Shown here: piece after piece, positions 47,233 to 56,261 of the stretch | Position numbering within the stretch: position 1 is the stretch's first letter | How the letters are laid out: every line of letters starts with the position of its first letter | Source: Chitinophaga pinensis | GTDB taxonomy: Bacteria > Bacteroidota > Bacteroidia > Chitinophagales > Chitinophagaceae | Reading direction: 5' to 3' | Length of the DNA stretch: 64,000 bases | Assembly: GCF_007896845.1 (NCBI RefSeq) | Contig: NZ_VOHS01000011.1 | Span: 1-64,000 of the forward strand | Notes under the pieces: generated by a model | Told to the model about the DNA's origin: nothing | The model's input: the letters and a program-made list of their open reading frames with translations, nothing else | The model's database searches: none | Made by a program: the position numbers and the translations under genes

Positions 47233-49611
47233 ATGAAGACAAGATTACTTATGCTGCTGGGCGTATGCCTGCTGCTTATGCAGGTAAGCTATGTACATGC
47301 ACAACAACGATACACGATCAGTGGTTATGTAAAAGACCAGCAAAATGGTGAAAGCCTTATCGGCATTACTGTAGCAAAAGCAGGTACCAGCCTGGGCACC
47401 GTAACGAACGAATACGGTTTCTATTCCCTGACACTCCCCGCAGGTGATCATGAGATCCAGTTCTCTTATATAGGCTATGGAACAATCAAAATGAATGTTT
47501 CGCTGAAAGCCAACAAAACACTGGACATGAAACTGGAGAAATCCAGTTCTCAGTTAAGCACCATCACTGTAACCGGCAATAAACAGGAGAAAGCGGTTAA
47601 TACACTCACTACAAGTCTGAACAGACTGGACATCGCGCAGATGAAAAAGATGCCCACTTTCATGGGTGAGGTAGATGTACTGCGTTCTATCCAGACATTG
47701 CCGGGAGTAAACACGGTGGGTGAAGGCGCCAACGGTTTTAACGTACGCGGTGGTGCGGCTGATGAAAACCTCATCCTGCTGGATGAAGCCCCTGTATATA
47801 ACTCTACCCATATGCTCGGTTTCTTCTCTGTATTCAACCCGGATGCAGTAAAAACCATCAATCTCATTAAAGGCGGTTTTCCGGCTGAATACGGCGGCCG
47901 TACCTCCTCTGTACTTGATATACGCATGAAGGATGGAAACAACCAGAAATTCAACGTAAATGGGGGTATAAGCAATGTATTCAGCAGAGTAGCAGTGGAA
48001 GGTCCGCTGAAGAAAGATGAATCTTCTTTCATTATTGCCGCCCGTCGTTCTTATATCGATATCCTCATGAAACCCTTCCTGAAAGGAGACATGAAAGATA
48101 CCAAGCTGAATTTCTATGACCTGACTGCGAAAGTGAACTACAAGCTGAACAAGAACAATACCCTCTTCGCCAGTGGTTATCTTGGTCGCGATGTATTCGG
48201 ATTTGGTACACAGGTGAATATGAACTGGGGTAATAAAACGGCAACTGTACGCTGGAACCATGTATTCACGAACAAAACTTTCCTGAACCTGACTACCTTC
48301 TACAGTAACTATGATTACACACTGGATTTCAACAACGAAAGTCAGAAAGGTGCGGGAGAAGATTCGCAGCGTTACAAATGGACATCCAACATCATCAACT
48401 ATGGTGTGAAACCAGCCTTCACTTACTACATCAATACACATAATAGCGTGCACTTTGGTCTGCAGGGGCTTTACTATACCTTCAAACCGGGTACAGGTAC
48501 CGGTGTGGAAGGCGATGAAACTTCTGTGAAGGAACTGACACAGCAGCATGGACTGGAAGCAGCAGCTTATCTGGATCACGAGTGGAAGCCGAGCGATAAA
48601 TTCGGTGTACAGTATGGTGTGCGTCTTTCTTCTTACCAGTATCTTGGTAAAGGTACTGCTTACTACTACAATGATACCACACCGGGCATCCGCAGAACAC
48701 TGACCGGTACAAAACAATATGGTGCGAACGAACTGATCAAAGCTTACAGTTATCTGGAACCAAGGATTACGGCCCGTTATGCACTGACATCGAATCATGC
48801 TGTGAAAGCATCTTATGCACGTACCACACAGTTCATGCATCAGTTGTCCAACACCGCATCTCCGACACCGCTGGATATCTGGACACCAAGTACCAACAAT
48901 ATTAAACCACAGGTGGCTGATCAATACACTATCGGATATGTATACGATGCTCCTTCCGGTGTCTTTGAAATCTCTGGTGAAGCGTTCTACAAGAATATGG
49001 AGAACCAGCTGGATTATATCGACAATGCTAATCTGGAGCTGAACCAGCAGATTGAAGCAGATCTGTTGCAATCACACAGCCGTTCATATGGTCTGGAACT
49101 GATGGCAAAGAAGGAAGTAGGCAAGACCACCGGATGGGTAAGTTATACGTTGTCCCGTTCCGAAAGACAAACAACCGGCATCAGCAAAGATGAATGGTTC
49201 CTGAACCGTTATGACCGTACACATAACCTGAATCTGGTTATTACGCATGAGTTATCAAAACGCACCTCTCTTTCCGCCAACTGGGTTTATGCGTCAGGAA
49301 CACCAGCTACTTTTGCCGACAGCCGGCTGGAATTCCAGGACTGGGATATTCCTTACAACAGTACTGATAAGCGTAACAACTACAGACTGCCTTCTTTCCA
49401 CCGGTTGGATATGTCATTAACGCTGAAAGGAAAACAACTGCACCGTTGGAAAGGAGAATGGGTATTCTCGCTCTACAATGTATATGGTCGCAGAAATGCT
49501 TATACCGTTTACTTCAGACAGAATGAAGATGATCCATCTAAAAAAGAAGCGGTTCGTCTTTCCATCATAGGTTCTATCATCCCGGGTATCACCTATAACT
49601 TCAAATTCTAA
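47233..49611 (+). CDS. TonB-dependent outer-membrane receptor with N-terminal carboxypeptidase-like domain
   Basis: The product has 792 residues: a signal peptide (to about residue 23, VHA-QQ), a carboxypeptidase-regulatory-like domain (about 26-110), a plug (about 120-225: VRGGAADENLILLDEAPVYNSTHMLGFFSVFNPDAVKTINLIKGGFPAEYGGRTSSVLDIRMKDG) and a barrel ending ...IPGITYNFKF. It is followed 24 bp later by a DUF4249 lipoprotein, a pairing seen often in Bacteroidota and separate from SusC/SusD. The substrate is unknown. Confidence 0.94.
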   Translation: MKTRLLMLLGVCLLLMQVSYVHAQQRYTISGYVKDQQNGESLIGITVAKAGTSLGTVTNEYGFYSLTLPAGDHEIQFSYIGYGTIKMNVSLKANKTLDMKLEKSSSQLSTITVTGNKQEKAVNTLTTSLNRLDIAQMKKMPTFMGEVDVLRSIQTLPGVNTVGEGANGFNVRGGAADENLILLDEAPVYNSTHMLGFFSVFNPDAVKTINLIKGGFPAEYGGRTSSVLDIRMKDGNNQKFNVNGGISNVFSRVAVEGPLKKDESSFIIAARRSYIDILMKPFLKGDMKDTKLNFYDLTAKVNYKLNKNNTLFASGYLGRDVFGFGTQVNMNWGNKTATVRWNHVFTNKTFLNLTTFYSNYDYTLDFNNESQKGAGEDSQRYKWTSNIINYGVKPAFTYYINTHNSVHFGLQGLYYTFKPGTGTGVEGDETSVKELTQQHGLEAAAYLDHEWKPSDKFGVQYGVRLSSYQYLGKGTAYYYNDTTPGIRRTLTGTKQYGANELIKAYSYLEPRITARYALTSNHAVKASYARTTQFMHQLSNTASPTPLDIWTPSTNNIKPQVADQYTIGYVYDAPSGVFEISGEAFYKNMENQLDYIDNANLELNQQIEADLLQSHSRSYGLELMAKKEVGKTTGWVSYTLSRSERQTTGISKDEWFLNRYDRTHNLNLVITHELSKRTSLSANWVYASGTPATFADSRLEFQDWDIPYNSTDKRNNYRLPSFHRLDMSLTLKGKQLHRWKGEWVFSLYNVYGRRNAYTVYFRQNEDDPSKKEAVRLSIIGSIIPGITYNFKF

Positions 49612-49635
49612 AAACATCCGCAAAACACAATACAG

Positions 49636-50502
49636 ATGAAAAAGATCAGACTCAGCATATTACTGGTGATAGCAGCCGCTTTTACAGCCTGCGAGGATGT
49701 AGTGGATATTGACGTTGCAAAAGGCACTTCTTATCCGGTGCTGGATGCCTGGATCACGACAGAACCAGGTGTACAGAAAATCAGATTTACGAAATCAGTT
49801 CCATATACAGATCAGACGCCATCTCCTGTAATCGGTGATGCAGTGATCACGCTCTTCGATGAAACAGCGAATAAATCATATCCATTTACTTTCAAGGATG
49901 GCAATTACACTTACGATCCCGGAGACAATGAAACCATCGGCGTAACAGGACATGCTTACAGACTGAAAGTAGAATATGGAACAGAAGTATTTGAAGCGAT
50001 TGATACGATCAAAAGAAATACGGTGATTGATTCTATCTCCTACAAATTTCAGACTAAAGAGGAAAACTTCGTTTCAGAGGATGGGTATGTGGCCAAGTTT
50101 CATGCAAAAGACATCGAAGGTGGCGTAGATTACTACTGGATGCGTTCTTACAGAAATGATCTGCAGCATAAAGTAGGCGATGCATTCTCTGTGGATGGTT
50201 ATTTCGATCAAAGTGTAAAGGACGGTTCCTCTTTTATTCTGCCTATACAGGAAGCAGTGACTGACTTTGACAAGCCTTTCCAGAAAAATGAAAAAGTGAT
50301 CGTCAAACTGCGTTCACTCACCTACCAGAGCCATTTCTTCCTGACACAGGTAGATGAGCAAATCAACTCGGGCGGTCTGTTTGCAAAGGTGCTGGAGAAT
50401 GTAAAAAGTAATGTCATCAATAAAACAAGCGGAGGCAAAACAAGGATCCTTGGCTGGTTTGGTACTTCAGCAGTAAGCAGCAAAGAGCGCGTAATAGAAT
50501 AA
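49636..50502 (+). CDS. DUF4249-family lipoprotein
   Basis: The product has 288 residues with a lipoprotein signal (cysteine at about residue 19 in AAFTA-C-EDV). The mature part starts with VVDIDVAKGTSYPVLDAWITTEPGVQKIRFTKSVPYTD, typical of DUF4249 proteins that accompany TonB receptors. It probably acts as a surface or periplasmic partner of the receptor upstream. It may bind the imported substrate, but this is unproven. Confidence 0.9.
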   Translation: MKKIRLSILLVIAAAFTACEDVVDIDVAKGTSYPVLDAWITTEPGVQKIRFTKSVPYTDQTPSPVIGDAVITLFDETANKSYPFTFKDGNYTYDPGDNETIGVTGHAYRLKVEYGTEVFEAIDTIKRNTVIDSISYKFQTKEENFVSEDGYVAKFHAKDIEGGVDYYWMRSYRNDLQHKVGDAFSVDGYFDQSVKDGSSFILPIQEAVTDFDKPFQKNEKVIVKLRSLTYQSHFFLTQVDEQINSGGLFAKVLENVKSNVINKTSGGKTRILGWFGTSAVSSKERVIE

Positions 50503-50521
50503 ATCTCTCACTATCATAATA

Positions 50522-50550
50522 GCTGGCTAAGGGCCTGTCTCTTAGCCGGC
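50522..50550 (+). terminator. Weak hairpin after the DUF4249 gene
   Basis: A 10-bp stem (GCTGGCTAAG / CTTAGCCGGC, one G-T pair) has a 9-base loop. It is followed by ATTCTTTCC rather than a strong T run, so read-through into the next gene is possible. Confidence 0.5.
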
Positions 50551-50579
50551 ATTCTTTCCAACAACACTAATACAATTTT

Positions 50580-51203
50580 ATGAAAAAGATTCTGGCAGCA
50601 CTCCTGGTGCTAGCGGCACAGCAGACGTTTGCACAATCCAATCAGGAAACTTTATTTTCTGCGAAAAAAGGCAAAAAAACAACTATAGGGGCATATGGGG
50701 TGCCTGCAGCCAAATTTACACCCATTGATGGTAAATTTGGATTGCTGACAGGCGGTTACGGTGGTGTATTACTGAATGGCAAGATCATGCTCGGTGCAGG
50801 TGCTTATTCACTGGTGAATAACGTGGACCTGCCAACACTAAATACCGCAGGATACAAGGAATATGTAAACCTCTGGTACACCGGTTTTGTGGCTGAGTAT
50901 ATCCATAATTCGGACAAACTGGTACACTGGACGGCAGGTGCATTATTAGGTGGTGGCGGTGTAGGTCGCCGGGATAAAAACAGATGGGAGAACGACGATT
51001 GGGATCACAACAGCGTATATGACCAGAGTGGTTTCTTCGTTGCAGAACCTTTCGCCAATCTGGAAATCAATATCACAAAATTCCTGCGTCTTGATGTCGG
51101 AGCATCCTACCGTTACATTGCGGGGTCCAGCACAGCCGGTATTACAGATGGCAAGATAGGTGGTCCATCTTTAAATGTCGGTCTGAAAGCAGGTAAGTTC
51201 TAA
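50580..51203 (+). CDS. Secreted outer-membrane-type protein of unknown function
   Basis: The product has 207 residues with a signal peptide (to about residue 19, TFA-QS). Strands and Gly-rich turns (FGLLTGGYGGVLLNGKIMLGAGAYSLV, WTAGALLGGGGVGRRDK, LRLDVGASYRYIAG) and the end GPSLNVGLKAGKF suggest a small barrel. It follows the TonB receptor/DUF4249 pair and may belong to the same cassette. Confidence 0.8.
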   Translation: MKKILAALLVLAAQQTFAQSNQETLFSAKKGKKTTIGAYGVPAAKFTPIDGKFGLLTGGYGGVLLNGKIMLGAGAYSLVNNVDLPTLNTAGYKEYVNLWYTGFVAEYIHNSDKLVHWTAGALLGGGGVGRRDKNRWENDDWDHNSVYDQSGFFVAEPFANLEINITKFLRLDVGASYRYIAGSSTAGITDGKIGGPSLNVGLKAGKF

Positions 51204-51228
51204 TATTGCTTCCCGATATGTTTTCTAC

Positions 51229-51297
51229 AAGGCATTGTTGCCCATTTCGCTGAACGATTTCATGCAGGAATGGGCAACATGCCTTTTCTTGTTTTTA
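51229..51297 (+). terminator. Hairpin terminator after the barrel-type protein gene
   Basis: A stem of about 17 bp with one bulge (AAGGCATTGTTGCCCATT / AATGGGCAACATGCCTT) is followed by TTCTTGTTTTTAT. Confidence 0.8.
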
Positions 51298-51573
51298 TAT
51301 TCACATGAACGGGCTTTGCGGGCTGGATAACAAAAGAATAAAACCAGACCTCTTCAGTACAGCAGCACCAGACCTGCAGATGATCATTAGGGCCTGCAAA
51401 AAAGATAATAACAGCACTTGTTACGAATATAAAAAAGCCACGGAAATACAAAAAAGTGGCGTTATGCGGGAATCATCCACTTTATGGAGACGGTATATCA
51501 GACTTAAAAACCCTCCCGGCTTCTCCCCTATTTTTTCCTCTTTCTTTATTTTTTAAAAAAAATCCCCTTCGGA
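51298..51573. other. Intergenic stretch upstream of the BlaI-type regulator
   Basis: No convincing gene is seen. An 83-codon open frame at 51305-51556 has unlikely composition and no family features. The right end leads into the promoter and operators below. Confidence 0.5.
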
Positions 51574-51622
51574 TTTGGCAATTACGAAACTTGTCGTACA
51601 TTTGTTTACGAAGATATTCGTA
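51574..51622 (+). promoter_or_regulatory. Promoter with two palindromic operators for the BlaI-type repressor
   Basis: A TTTG (-33) at 51574-51577 and TACATTTG (-7) at 51597-51604, 19 bases apart, match the Bacteroidota promoter. Two perfect palindromes of the form TACGA-N6-TCGTA lie at 51583-51598 and 51607-51622, 24 bp from centre to centre. The first overlaps the -7 box and the second covers the transcription start. BlaI/MecI repressors bind palindromes as dimers at their own promoter, so this is a strong autoregulation candidate. Confidence 0.85.
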
Positions 51623-51645
51623 GATCATATAATCATTGAAAACAA

Positions 51646-52038
51646 ATGAGTACCGCAAAAAATTACAAGCCTACAGAAAGTGAACTGGAGATCCTGGGGA
51701 TATTATGGGAAAAAGGCGCAGGTACTGTGAGGGAAGTGCATGAGATATTAGAGAAAAGCAAAGACGCCGGTTATACAACTACCCTTAAACTGATGCAGAT
51801 TATGCATGAGAAAGGGTTGCTCAAAAGGGATACCAGCAGCAAGACGCATGTCTATGAAGCTGCTATTTCTCAGGAAAGCACACAGCAACAGTTACTGACA
51901 AAAATGATCGATACTGTGTTTAACGGATCAGCCACACAGCTGGTTATGCAGGCACTGGGTAATCATCGTTCTTCACAGGAGGAACTGGACAAGATCAAGC
52001 AGTATCTGAATGAGATAGAGCAACAACAGAAAAAGTAA
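51646..52038 (+). CDS. BlaI/MecI/CopY-family transcriptional repressor
   Basis: The product has 130 residues. The N-terminal winged helix is visible (PTESELEILGILWEKGAGTVREVHEILEKSKDAGYTTTLKLMQIMHEKGLL), followed by a dimerisation region. It is 34 bp upstream of an M56 peptidase gene, the normal pairing: the membrane peptidase senses a signal and leads to cleavage or release of the repressor. Two palindromes lie in its own promoter. Confidence 0.95.
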   Translation: MSTAKNYKPTESELEILGILWEKGAGTVREVHEILEKSKDAGYTTTLKLMQIMHEKGLLKRDTSSKTHVYEAAISQESTQQQLLTKMIDTVFNGSATQLVMQALGNHRSSQEELDKIKQYLNEIEQQQKK

Positions 52039-52072
52039 ACCCGGCGCTACTGGCGCATCTAATACCACTATC

Positions 52073-54088
52073 ATGACTGCACAACTCCCCTTCACTGCAG
52101 ATGTGATCCAGGCTTTCGGCTGGGCACTTCTGCACTCATTCTGGCAGGCCTTCTTCATTTTTGCCTGTTTACGTCTTGTACTGTATCTCTGGCCACAGGC
52201 GGGCTCCAGCATAAAATACAACCTGTCGTATATTTCATTGACAGGCATTTTCACCTGGTTTTCCGTTACGCTCTGGCAGCAGATAGAGGCAGTGAGGAGG
52301 GTACATGCAGCCGCTCAGTTCATGATAGAAACCGGCATCAGGCAGTCTTCTGCTGTGGAGGTACCGGTTATCTATAAAAGTCAGTCACAACTTACAACGC
52401 TGTTTCCTACGCTGGAAATGTGGTTTCCGGTATTGGTCGCCATTTATGTGGCGGGCGTGGCAGTTATGACTATCAAATTATCAGTTGATCTTGTACAACT
52501 GCAACAGATCAGAAAAAAGCAGGTATTCCCCATTGACGAAGTATGGGAAAAGCACCTGACCAAACTGAAAAATCAGCTCCGTATTCCCCGCAAGGTGAAA
52601 TTGCTGATATCGCAGTACATCCAAGTACCCGTAATGATAGGTTTCCTGAAACCTGTTATCCTGCTACCGATAGCCATGTTCAACAATCTCACAGCAGAAC
52701 AGCTGGAAGCCATTTTGCTGCATGAACTGGCGCACATCAAACGCAATGATTATCTATTGAATATCTTCCAATCAATTGTTGAAACCATTTTATTTTTTAA
52801 TCCTTTTATATGGTGGATTTCTAAAAACATCCGCCTTGAAAGAGAACACTGCTGCGATGATCTTGTACTAAAAAATCAGGTACAACCGCTGCATTATGCT
52901 AAAGCCCTGGTCGCGTTAGAAGAATACCGGTTAACAGTCAACTCGCTCGCCATGGCAGCAGCCGACAACAAACAACATTTATTTCACCGTATCAAACGTA
53001 TCATGGAAATGAAAACTAAAAATATCAACTATACGCAAAAGTTATTAGCTGTCATGATCATTGCCGTTGGCCTTGTATCCATTGCATGGTTAAACCCTCC
53101 GCGCAAAGAAAAACAGTCTGACAAACAGAAAGCTGCTGATAATAATATCATCCCGGCTCCGCTGGCGCCTGCTACTGGTCATCCGATCGTCTTTCATGCG
53201 GCCAATATTACCACTTTGCTGAACGACACGGTTCCTGCTACTAAAGAAGAACGTGAAAAAGAGCGTGACAGGGTATTAATGGAAAATTATAATACCAGCA
53301 TGGAAGCGGCCAAAAAAGCCATGGAAAACATTGACTGGAGCAAGATGAATTCAGAAGTGGCGAATGCCATGAAGAACATCGACTGGCAGAAAATCAATGA
53401 CGAAGTAAAGCAGGCAATGAAAAATGTTGATTGGGATCAGATCAACAAAGAAGTGTCACAGGCCATGAAACAGGTTGACTGGAAACAGGTAAACAAAGAC
53501 ATGACCAACGCGATAAAAGAGATCAACTGGGATGAAATGCGTCAAGATCTCAGAAATAGCATGAAGGAAGCGGCGGCGCAAGGTATAAAGATAGACCCGG
53601 ACATGATGCAGGAGCAGATCCGCAAAGGCATGGAAAGCGCTAAACTGGCAATGGCCATGGCTACTTCCGATGAGATGCGCCAGACTATACAGAAAAGTAT
53701 AGAAGAGTCTCAGAAAATGCTGAACAGCAAAGAAATGAAAGAAATGATGGAGAAGACCCGTCAGGAAATCATCAATGCACAGAAGGAAGTTGAACAGTCC
53801 CAGCAGGAAATCGAACAGACGAATCAAAAGATCAAAGATGAAGCCGCCGCTGCGAATGAAAAGGTTTCCGGCAAGTACAAAACGCTGATCCAAAAAATGG
53901 CAGATGATAAACTTATCGATGCCGACGGAAAGTTTAGCATCGAAAAGAAAGGCGATGTATTAACTGTGAATGGCGTGCGCCAGTCTGACGATGTACTGAA
54001 AAAATACGCTGACCTGATCGGCAGTGTTGACGAACTCTCTATCAAAGGCCAAAAAGGGAGTCTGAAAATCAACGCAAACGAACACTAA
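52073..54088 (+). CDS. BlaR1-like M56 membrane metallopeptidase with a 16-residue repeat tract
   Basis: The product has 671 residues. Transmembrane helices lie near 10-30, 45-65, 120-145 and 320-340. The zinc site is H217-E-L-A-H221 with a downstream Glu in EREHCCDDL. After the last helix, residues about 416-495 are five tandem 16-residue repeats built on AMxNxDWxxxNxEVxx. A long Gln/Glu/Lys/Met-rich coiled coil (about 510-610) follows, then a small C-terminal domain (ADGKFSIEKKGDVLTVNG). It lacks the penicillin-binding sensor of true BlaR1, so its signal is something else. Confidence 0.92.
   Translation: MTAQLPFTADVIQAFGWALLHSFWQAFFIFACLRLVLYLWPQAGSSIKYNLSYISLTGIFTWFSVTLWQQIEAVRRVHAAAQFMIETGIRQSSAVEVPVIYKSQSQLTTLFPTLEMWFPVLVAIYVAGVAVMTIKLSVDLVQLQQIRKKQVFPIDEVWEKHLTKLKNQLRIPRKVKLLISQYIQVPVMIGFLKPVILLPIAMFNNLTAEQLEAILLHELAHIKRNDYLLNIFQSIVETILFFNPFIWWISKNIRLEREHCCDDLVLKNQVQPLHYAKALVALEEYRLTVNSLAMAAADNKQHLFHRIKRIMEMKTKNINYTQKLLAVMIIAVGLVSIAWLNPPRKEKQSDKQKAADNNIIPAPLAPATGHPIVFHAANITTLLNDTVPATKEEREKERDRVLMENYNTSMEAAKKAMENIDWSKMNSEVANAMKNIDWQKINDEVKQAMKNVDWDQINKEVSQAMKQVDWKQVNKDMTNAIKEINWDEMRQDLRNSMKEAAAQGIKIDPDMMQEQIRKGMESAKLAMAMATSDEMRQTIQKSIEESQKMLNSKEMKEMMEKTRQEIINAQKEVEQSQQEIEQTNQKIKDEAAAANEKVSGKYKTLIQKMADDKLIDADGKFSIEKKGDVLTVNGVRQSDDVLKKYADLIGSVDELSIKGQKGSLKINANEH
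53318..53557 (+). repeat. Five in-frame 48-bp repeats in the M56 gene
   Basis: Five units of 48 bp, each encoding 16 residues with an invariant Trp after Asp/Asn, run without indels. The units differ at the DNA level, so the array is old and kept by selection on protein. Confidence 0.85.
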
Positions 54089-54112
54089 ACATACTTTTTT
54101 CCGCCATTATAT

Positions 54113-54147
54113 GCGCTACTGCCGTTCATACAGCAGTAGCGCTTTTT
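54113..54147 (+). terminator. Terminator of the blaI-M56 operon
   Basis: A 10-bp stem (GCGCTACTGC / GCAGTAGCGC) with a 10-base loop is followed by five T residues. Confidence 0.9.
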
Positions 54148-54193
54148 GTATGTTATTACCCCTTATCTTTAGGTATCAAACCTCACTTTACAT

Positions 54194-55324
54194 ATGAGAA
54201 TAGCTGCTACATTGCTGGCATTGGTTTTTACCATACAAAGCCAGGCACAGGAGACTACCAGGTCTCTGGAAGAAATTAAAATCATCAGGAACAACCCCTA
54301 CACGCCTGTAAAGAATCAGGCCAATACCGGCACCTGCTGGTGTTTCTCTACTACCTCGATGATCGAATCAGCCTGTCTCCGTGAAGGACAACAGGCACTG
54401 GACCTTTCTGAAATGTTCACTGTACGCAATATCTATCGCGAAAAGGCTGAAAATTATATCCACAGACAGGGTTTTACCCGTTTTGATGAAGGTGGACTGG
54501 GACATGATGTGCTGCGCGCCGTTGCGACATATGGTATCGTTCCGGAAGAAGCCTACAGTGGGCTTAAAGAGGGGCAGGAATGGCATGATCACGCTGAGAT
54601 GGTCGGACAGCTGCGTACTTACCTTGACAGCATTCTGAAGCTTAAAAGACCCATTCCTACGAACTGGGAAGATGGCTTTAATGCTATTATGGATAAATAC
54701 CTTGGTACTGTACCTGCCACCTTTACGTATAAAGGGCACTCCTACACTCCTAAAACTTTCGCGAAAGAGGTCGTAAAATTCAATGCGGATGATTATGTCA
54801 GTCTGACGTCCTTTACACATCATCCTTTTTACAGCTCCTTCATTATCGAAGTACCTGATAACGTTTCCAACGGTGCGTACTATAACATTCCGTTGAAAGA
54901 AATGATCGACATTGCTAAAACTGCTGTGGAAAAAGGATATACGGTATTATGGGATGCTGACGTTAGCAACCGTGGTTTCATGGTAGGAAAAGGATATGCA
55001 TTACGGCCAGTAGCTGATTCACTCACACGTGGCGCTGTGATCAACCCTGATGTGGAAGAGAAAGATTATTCACAGGAAGAGCGTCAGCAGTTATTCGACG
55101 AACTTGTTACAGAAGATGACCACCTGATGCACATTACCGGTATCGGTAAAACCGGGAAAGGCAAGGAATTTTTCATTGTAAAAAATTCCTATGGCAGCAA
55201 ATCCGGTCCTTTTGATGGTTTCATCAAGGTATCAGTTCCTTATTTCGCGATCAATACTATTACGATTATTGTTCCGAAAGCTGCACTGGAAAAGTCGCTG
55301 AGTGGTAAACTGGCTGTAAAATAA
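54194..55324 (+). CDS. Secreted C1-family cysteine peptidase (bleomycin hydrolase / PepC type)
   Basis: The product has 376 residues with a signal peptide (to about residue 18, SQA-QE). Papain-like active-site residues are Gln42 and Cys48 in VKNQANTGTCWCFST, His in DHLMHITGIG and Asn in FIVKNSYG. The long insert between Cys and His (TYGIVPEEAYSGL and further) fits the bleomycin hydrolase/aminopeptidase C group. The usual cytosolic PepC has no signal peptide; this one is exported. A TATCTTTA element lies about 25 bp before the start. Confidence 0.92.
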   Translation: MRIAATLLALVFTIQSQAQETTRSLEEIKIIRNNPYTPVKNQANTGTCWCFSTTSMIESACLREGQQALDLSEMFTVRNIYREKAENYIHRQGFTRFDEGGLGHDVLRAVATYGIVPEEAYSGLKEGQEWHDHAEMVGQLRTYLDSILKLKRPIPTNWEDGFNAIMDKYLGTVPATFTYKGHSYTPKTFAKEVVKFNADDYVSLTSFTHHPFYSSFIIEVPDNVSNGAYYNIPLKEMIDIAKTAVEKGYTVLWDADVSNRGFMVGKGYALRPVADSLTRGAVINPDVEEKDYSQEERQQLFDELVTEDDHLMHITGIGKTGKGKEFFIVKNSYGSKSGPFDGFIKVSVPYFAINTITIIVPKAALEKSLSGKLAVK

Positions 55325-55389
55325 ATAAGGTTGTTATGCGGTAAAACCGGTATTACAGCCTCTGACAACGATCGACACAGACTGTGTAT

Positions 55390-55435
55390 ATGAAAAAGGG
55401 CAGCCTTGTGAAATCACAAGACTGCCCTTTTTCAT
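55390..55435 (+). terminator. Terminator of the C1 peptidase gene
   Basis: The 22-bp arms 55390-55411 and 55414-55435 have one mismatch and a 2-base loop. The right arm contains CCCTTTTT. Confidence 0.85.
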
Positions 55436-55643
55436 GGTCATTTGTTTGAGGGAAACAGCGTATTAAAAATGCTACAATAACAATATCGCTATCGGGGAAA
55501 ATCCTTTATATATCGTGTCTGTTCACACCAGTGACCTGTTGTCACTCACTGCTGTTGCAGATCTTTATCATTTCAACGGGTTTGAGTGATCAGTTGACTC
55601 AAGGCTTCAAAGTAAAACAGATAAGACTATCGTTCATGATGCT

Positions 55644-55791
55644 CATTGCCTCAATTTCAGCGAAAGCCTTCCTGCACTACTATATCAATCACAAGGAGGC
55701 CAAAACTGCCTGTCTCATTGCTTCAATCTCAACTGCCCTAAGCCTTTTAAATTACTATCTCAATCGAAACAGGACTAAAACTGCCTCGTCT
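55644..55791. repeat. Imperfect tandem duplication of about 74 bp
   Basis: Unit 55644-55715 and unit 55716-55791 share CATTGCxTCAATxTCA, a TACTATxTCAATC block and an ACTAAAACTGCCT-like end. A plus-strand open frame (55531-55878) reads through both as two similar peptides (LIASIS...NYY/HYY...KTA), but it has no other gene signs. Confidence 0.65.
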
Positions 55792-55850
55792 CATCTCTTC
55801 AGATTCAAGATTTCCGGGCTCTCCTATACTTTAGTCAGCATAAATCACCG

Positions 55851-56126
55851 TTACCTCACCACCTCAAACGCGTTATAATTCTGCAAAGGCGCAACAGTAA
55901 TTACCAGCTCTGTCACCTTTGCAAAAGGCGGCCCCTGCCGGCACCAGGCTATAAATGACTCCATAGTGTGTTCATCTCCTTCCGCAGTAATAAACACATT
56001 GCCGTCAGGTAAATTCTTTACCTCGCCTGTAATACCAAGATCATCGGCAGTATTTTTGGCACTGGCTCTGAAGTATACGCCTTGTACCCTGCCTTTCACC
56101 AGGATTTCCTTGTGTATCTTTTCCAT
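55851..56126 (-). CDS. acyP: Acylphosphatase
   Basis: The product is a 91-residue one-domain enzyme that hydrolyses carboxyl-phosphate bonds. Motifs are VKGRVQGVYFRAS (phosphate loop with the catalytic Arg) and GEVKNLPDGNVFITAEG (catalytic Asn). The length matches the family exactly. It is a single gene next to repeat-rich DNA on both sides. Confidence 0.96.
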   Translation of the reverse strand: MEKIHKEILVKGRVQGVYFRASAKNTADDLGITGEVKNLPDGNVFITAEGDEHTMESFIAWCRQGPPFAKVTELVITVAPLQNYNAFEVVR

Positions 56127-56261
56127 ATAAGCGGCTTAATAGTGGATGAGTAATGATCTTACTATCCAAAACTACAAACAGCCCGGTAAAAGGAAAAATT
56201 AAAATCGGTAGAGTGACTGAAAGGCTTAGCATTGACCAATATCGGTATTTATCAACCTTAG

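Noticed and set aside
47554..49071. Long open frame of 505 codons on the minus strand
   Set aside because: It is fully antisense to the TonB receptor gene, with no family features; it comes from codon bias of the real gene.
51305..51556. 83-codon open frame between the barrel gene and blaI
   Set aside because: It has no signal, no domain and unlikely composition, and it ends in a Phe-rich low-complexity tail; it is probably chance.
55531..55878. 115-codon plus-strand open frame
   Set aside because: It overlaps the end of acyP in antisense and depends on the tandem repeat; it is kept only as a repeat.
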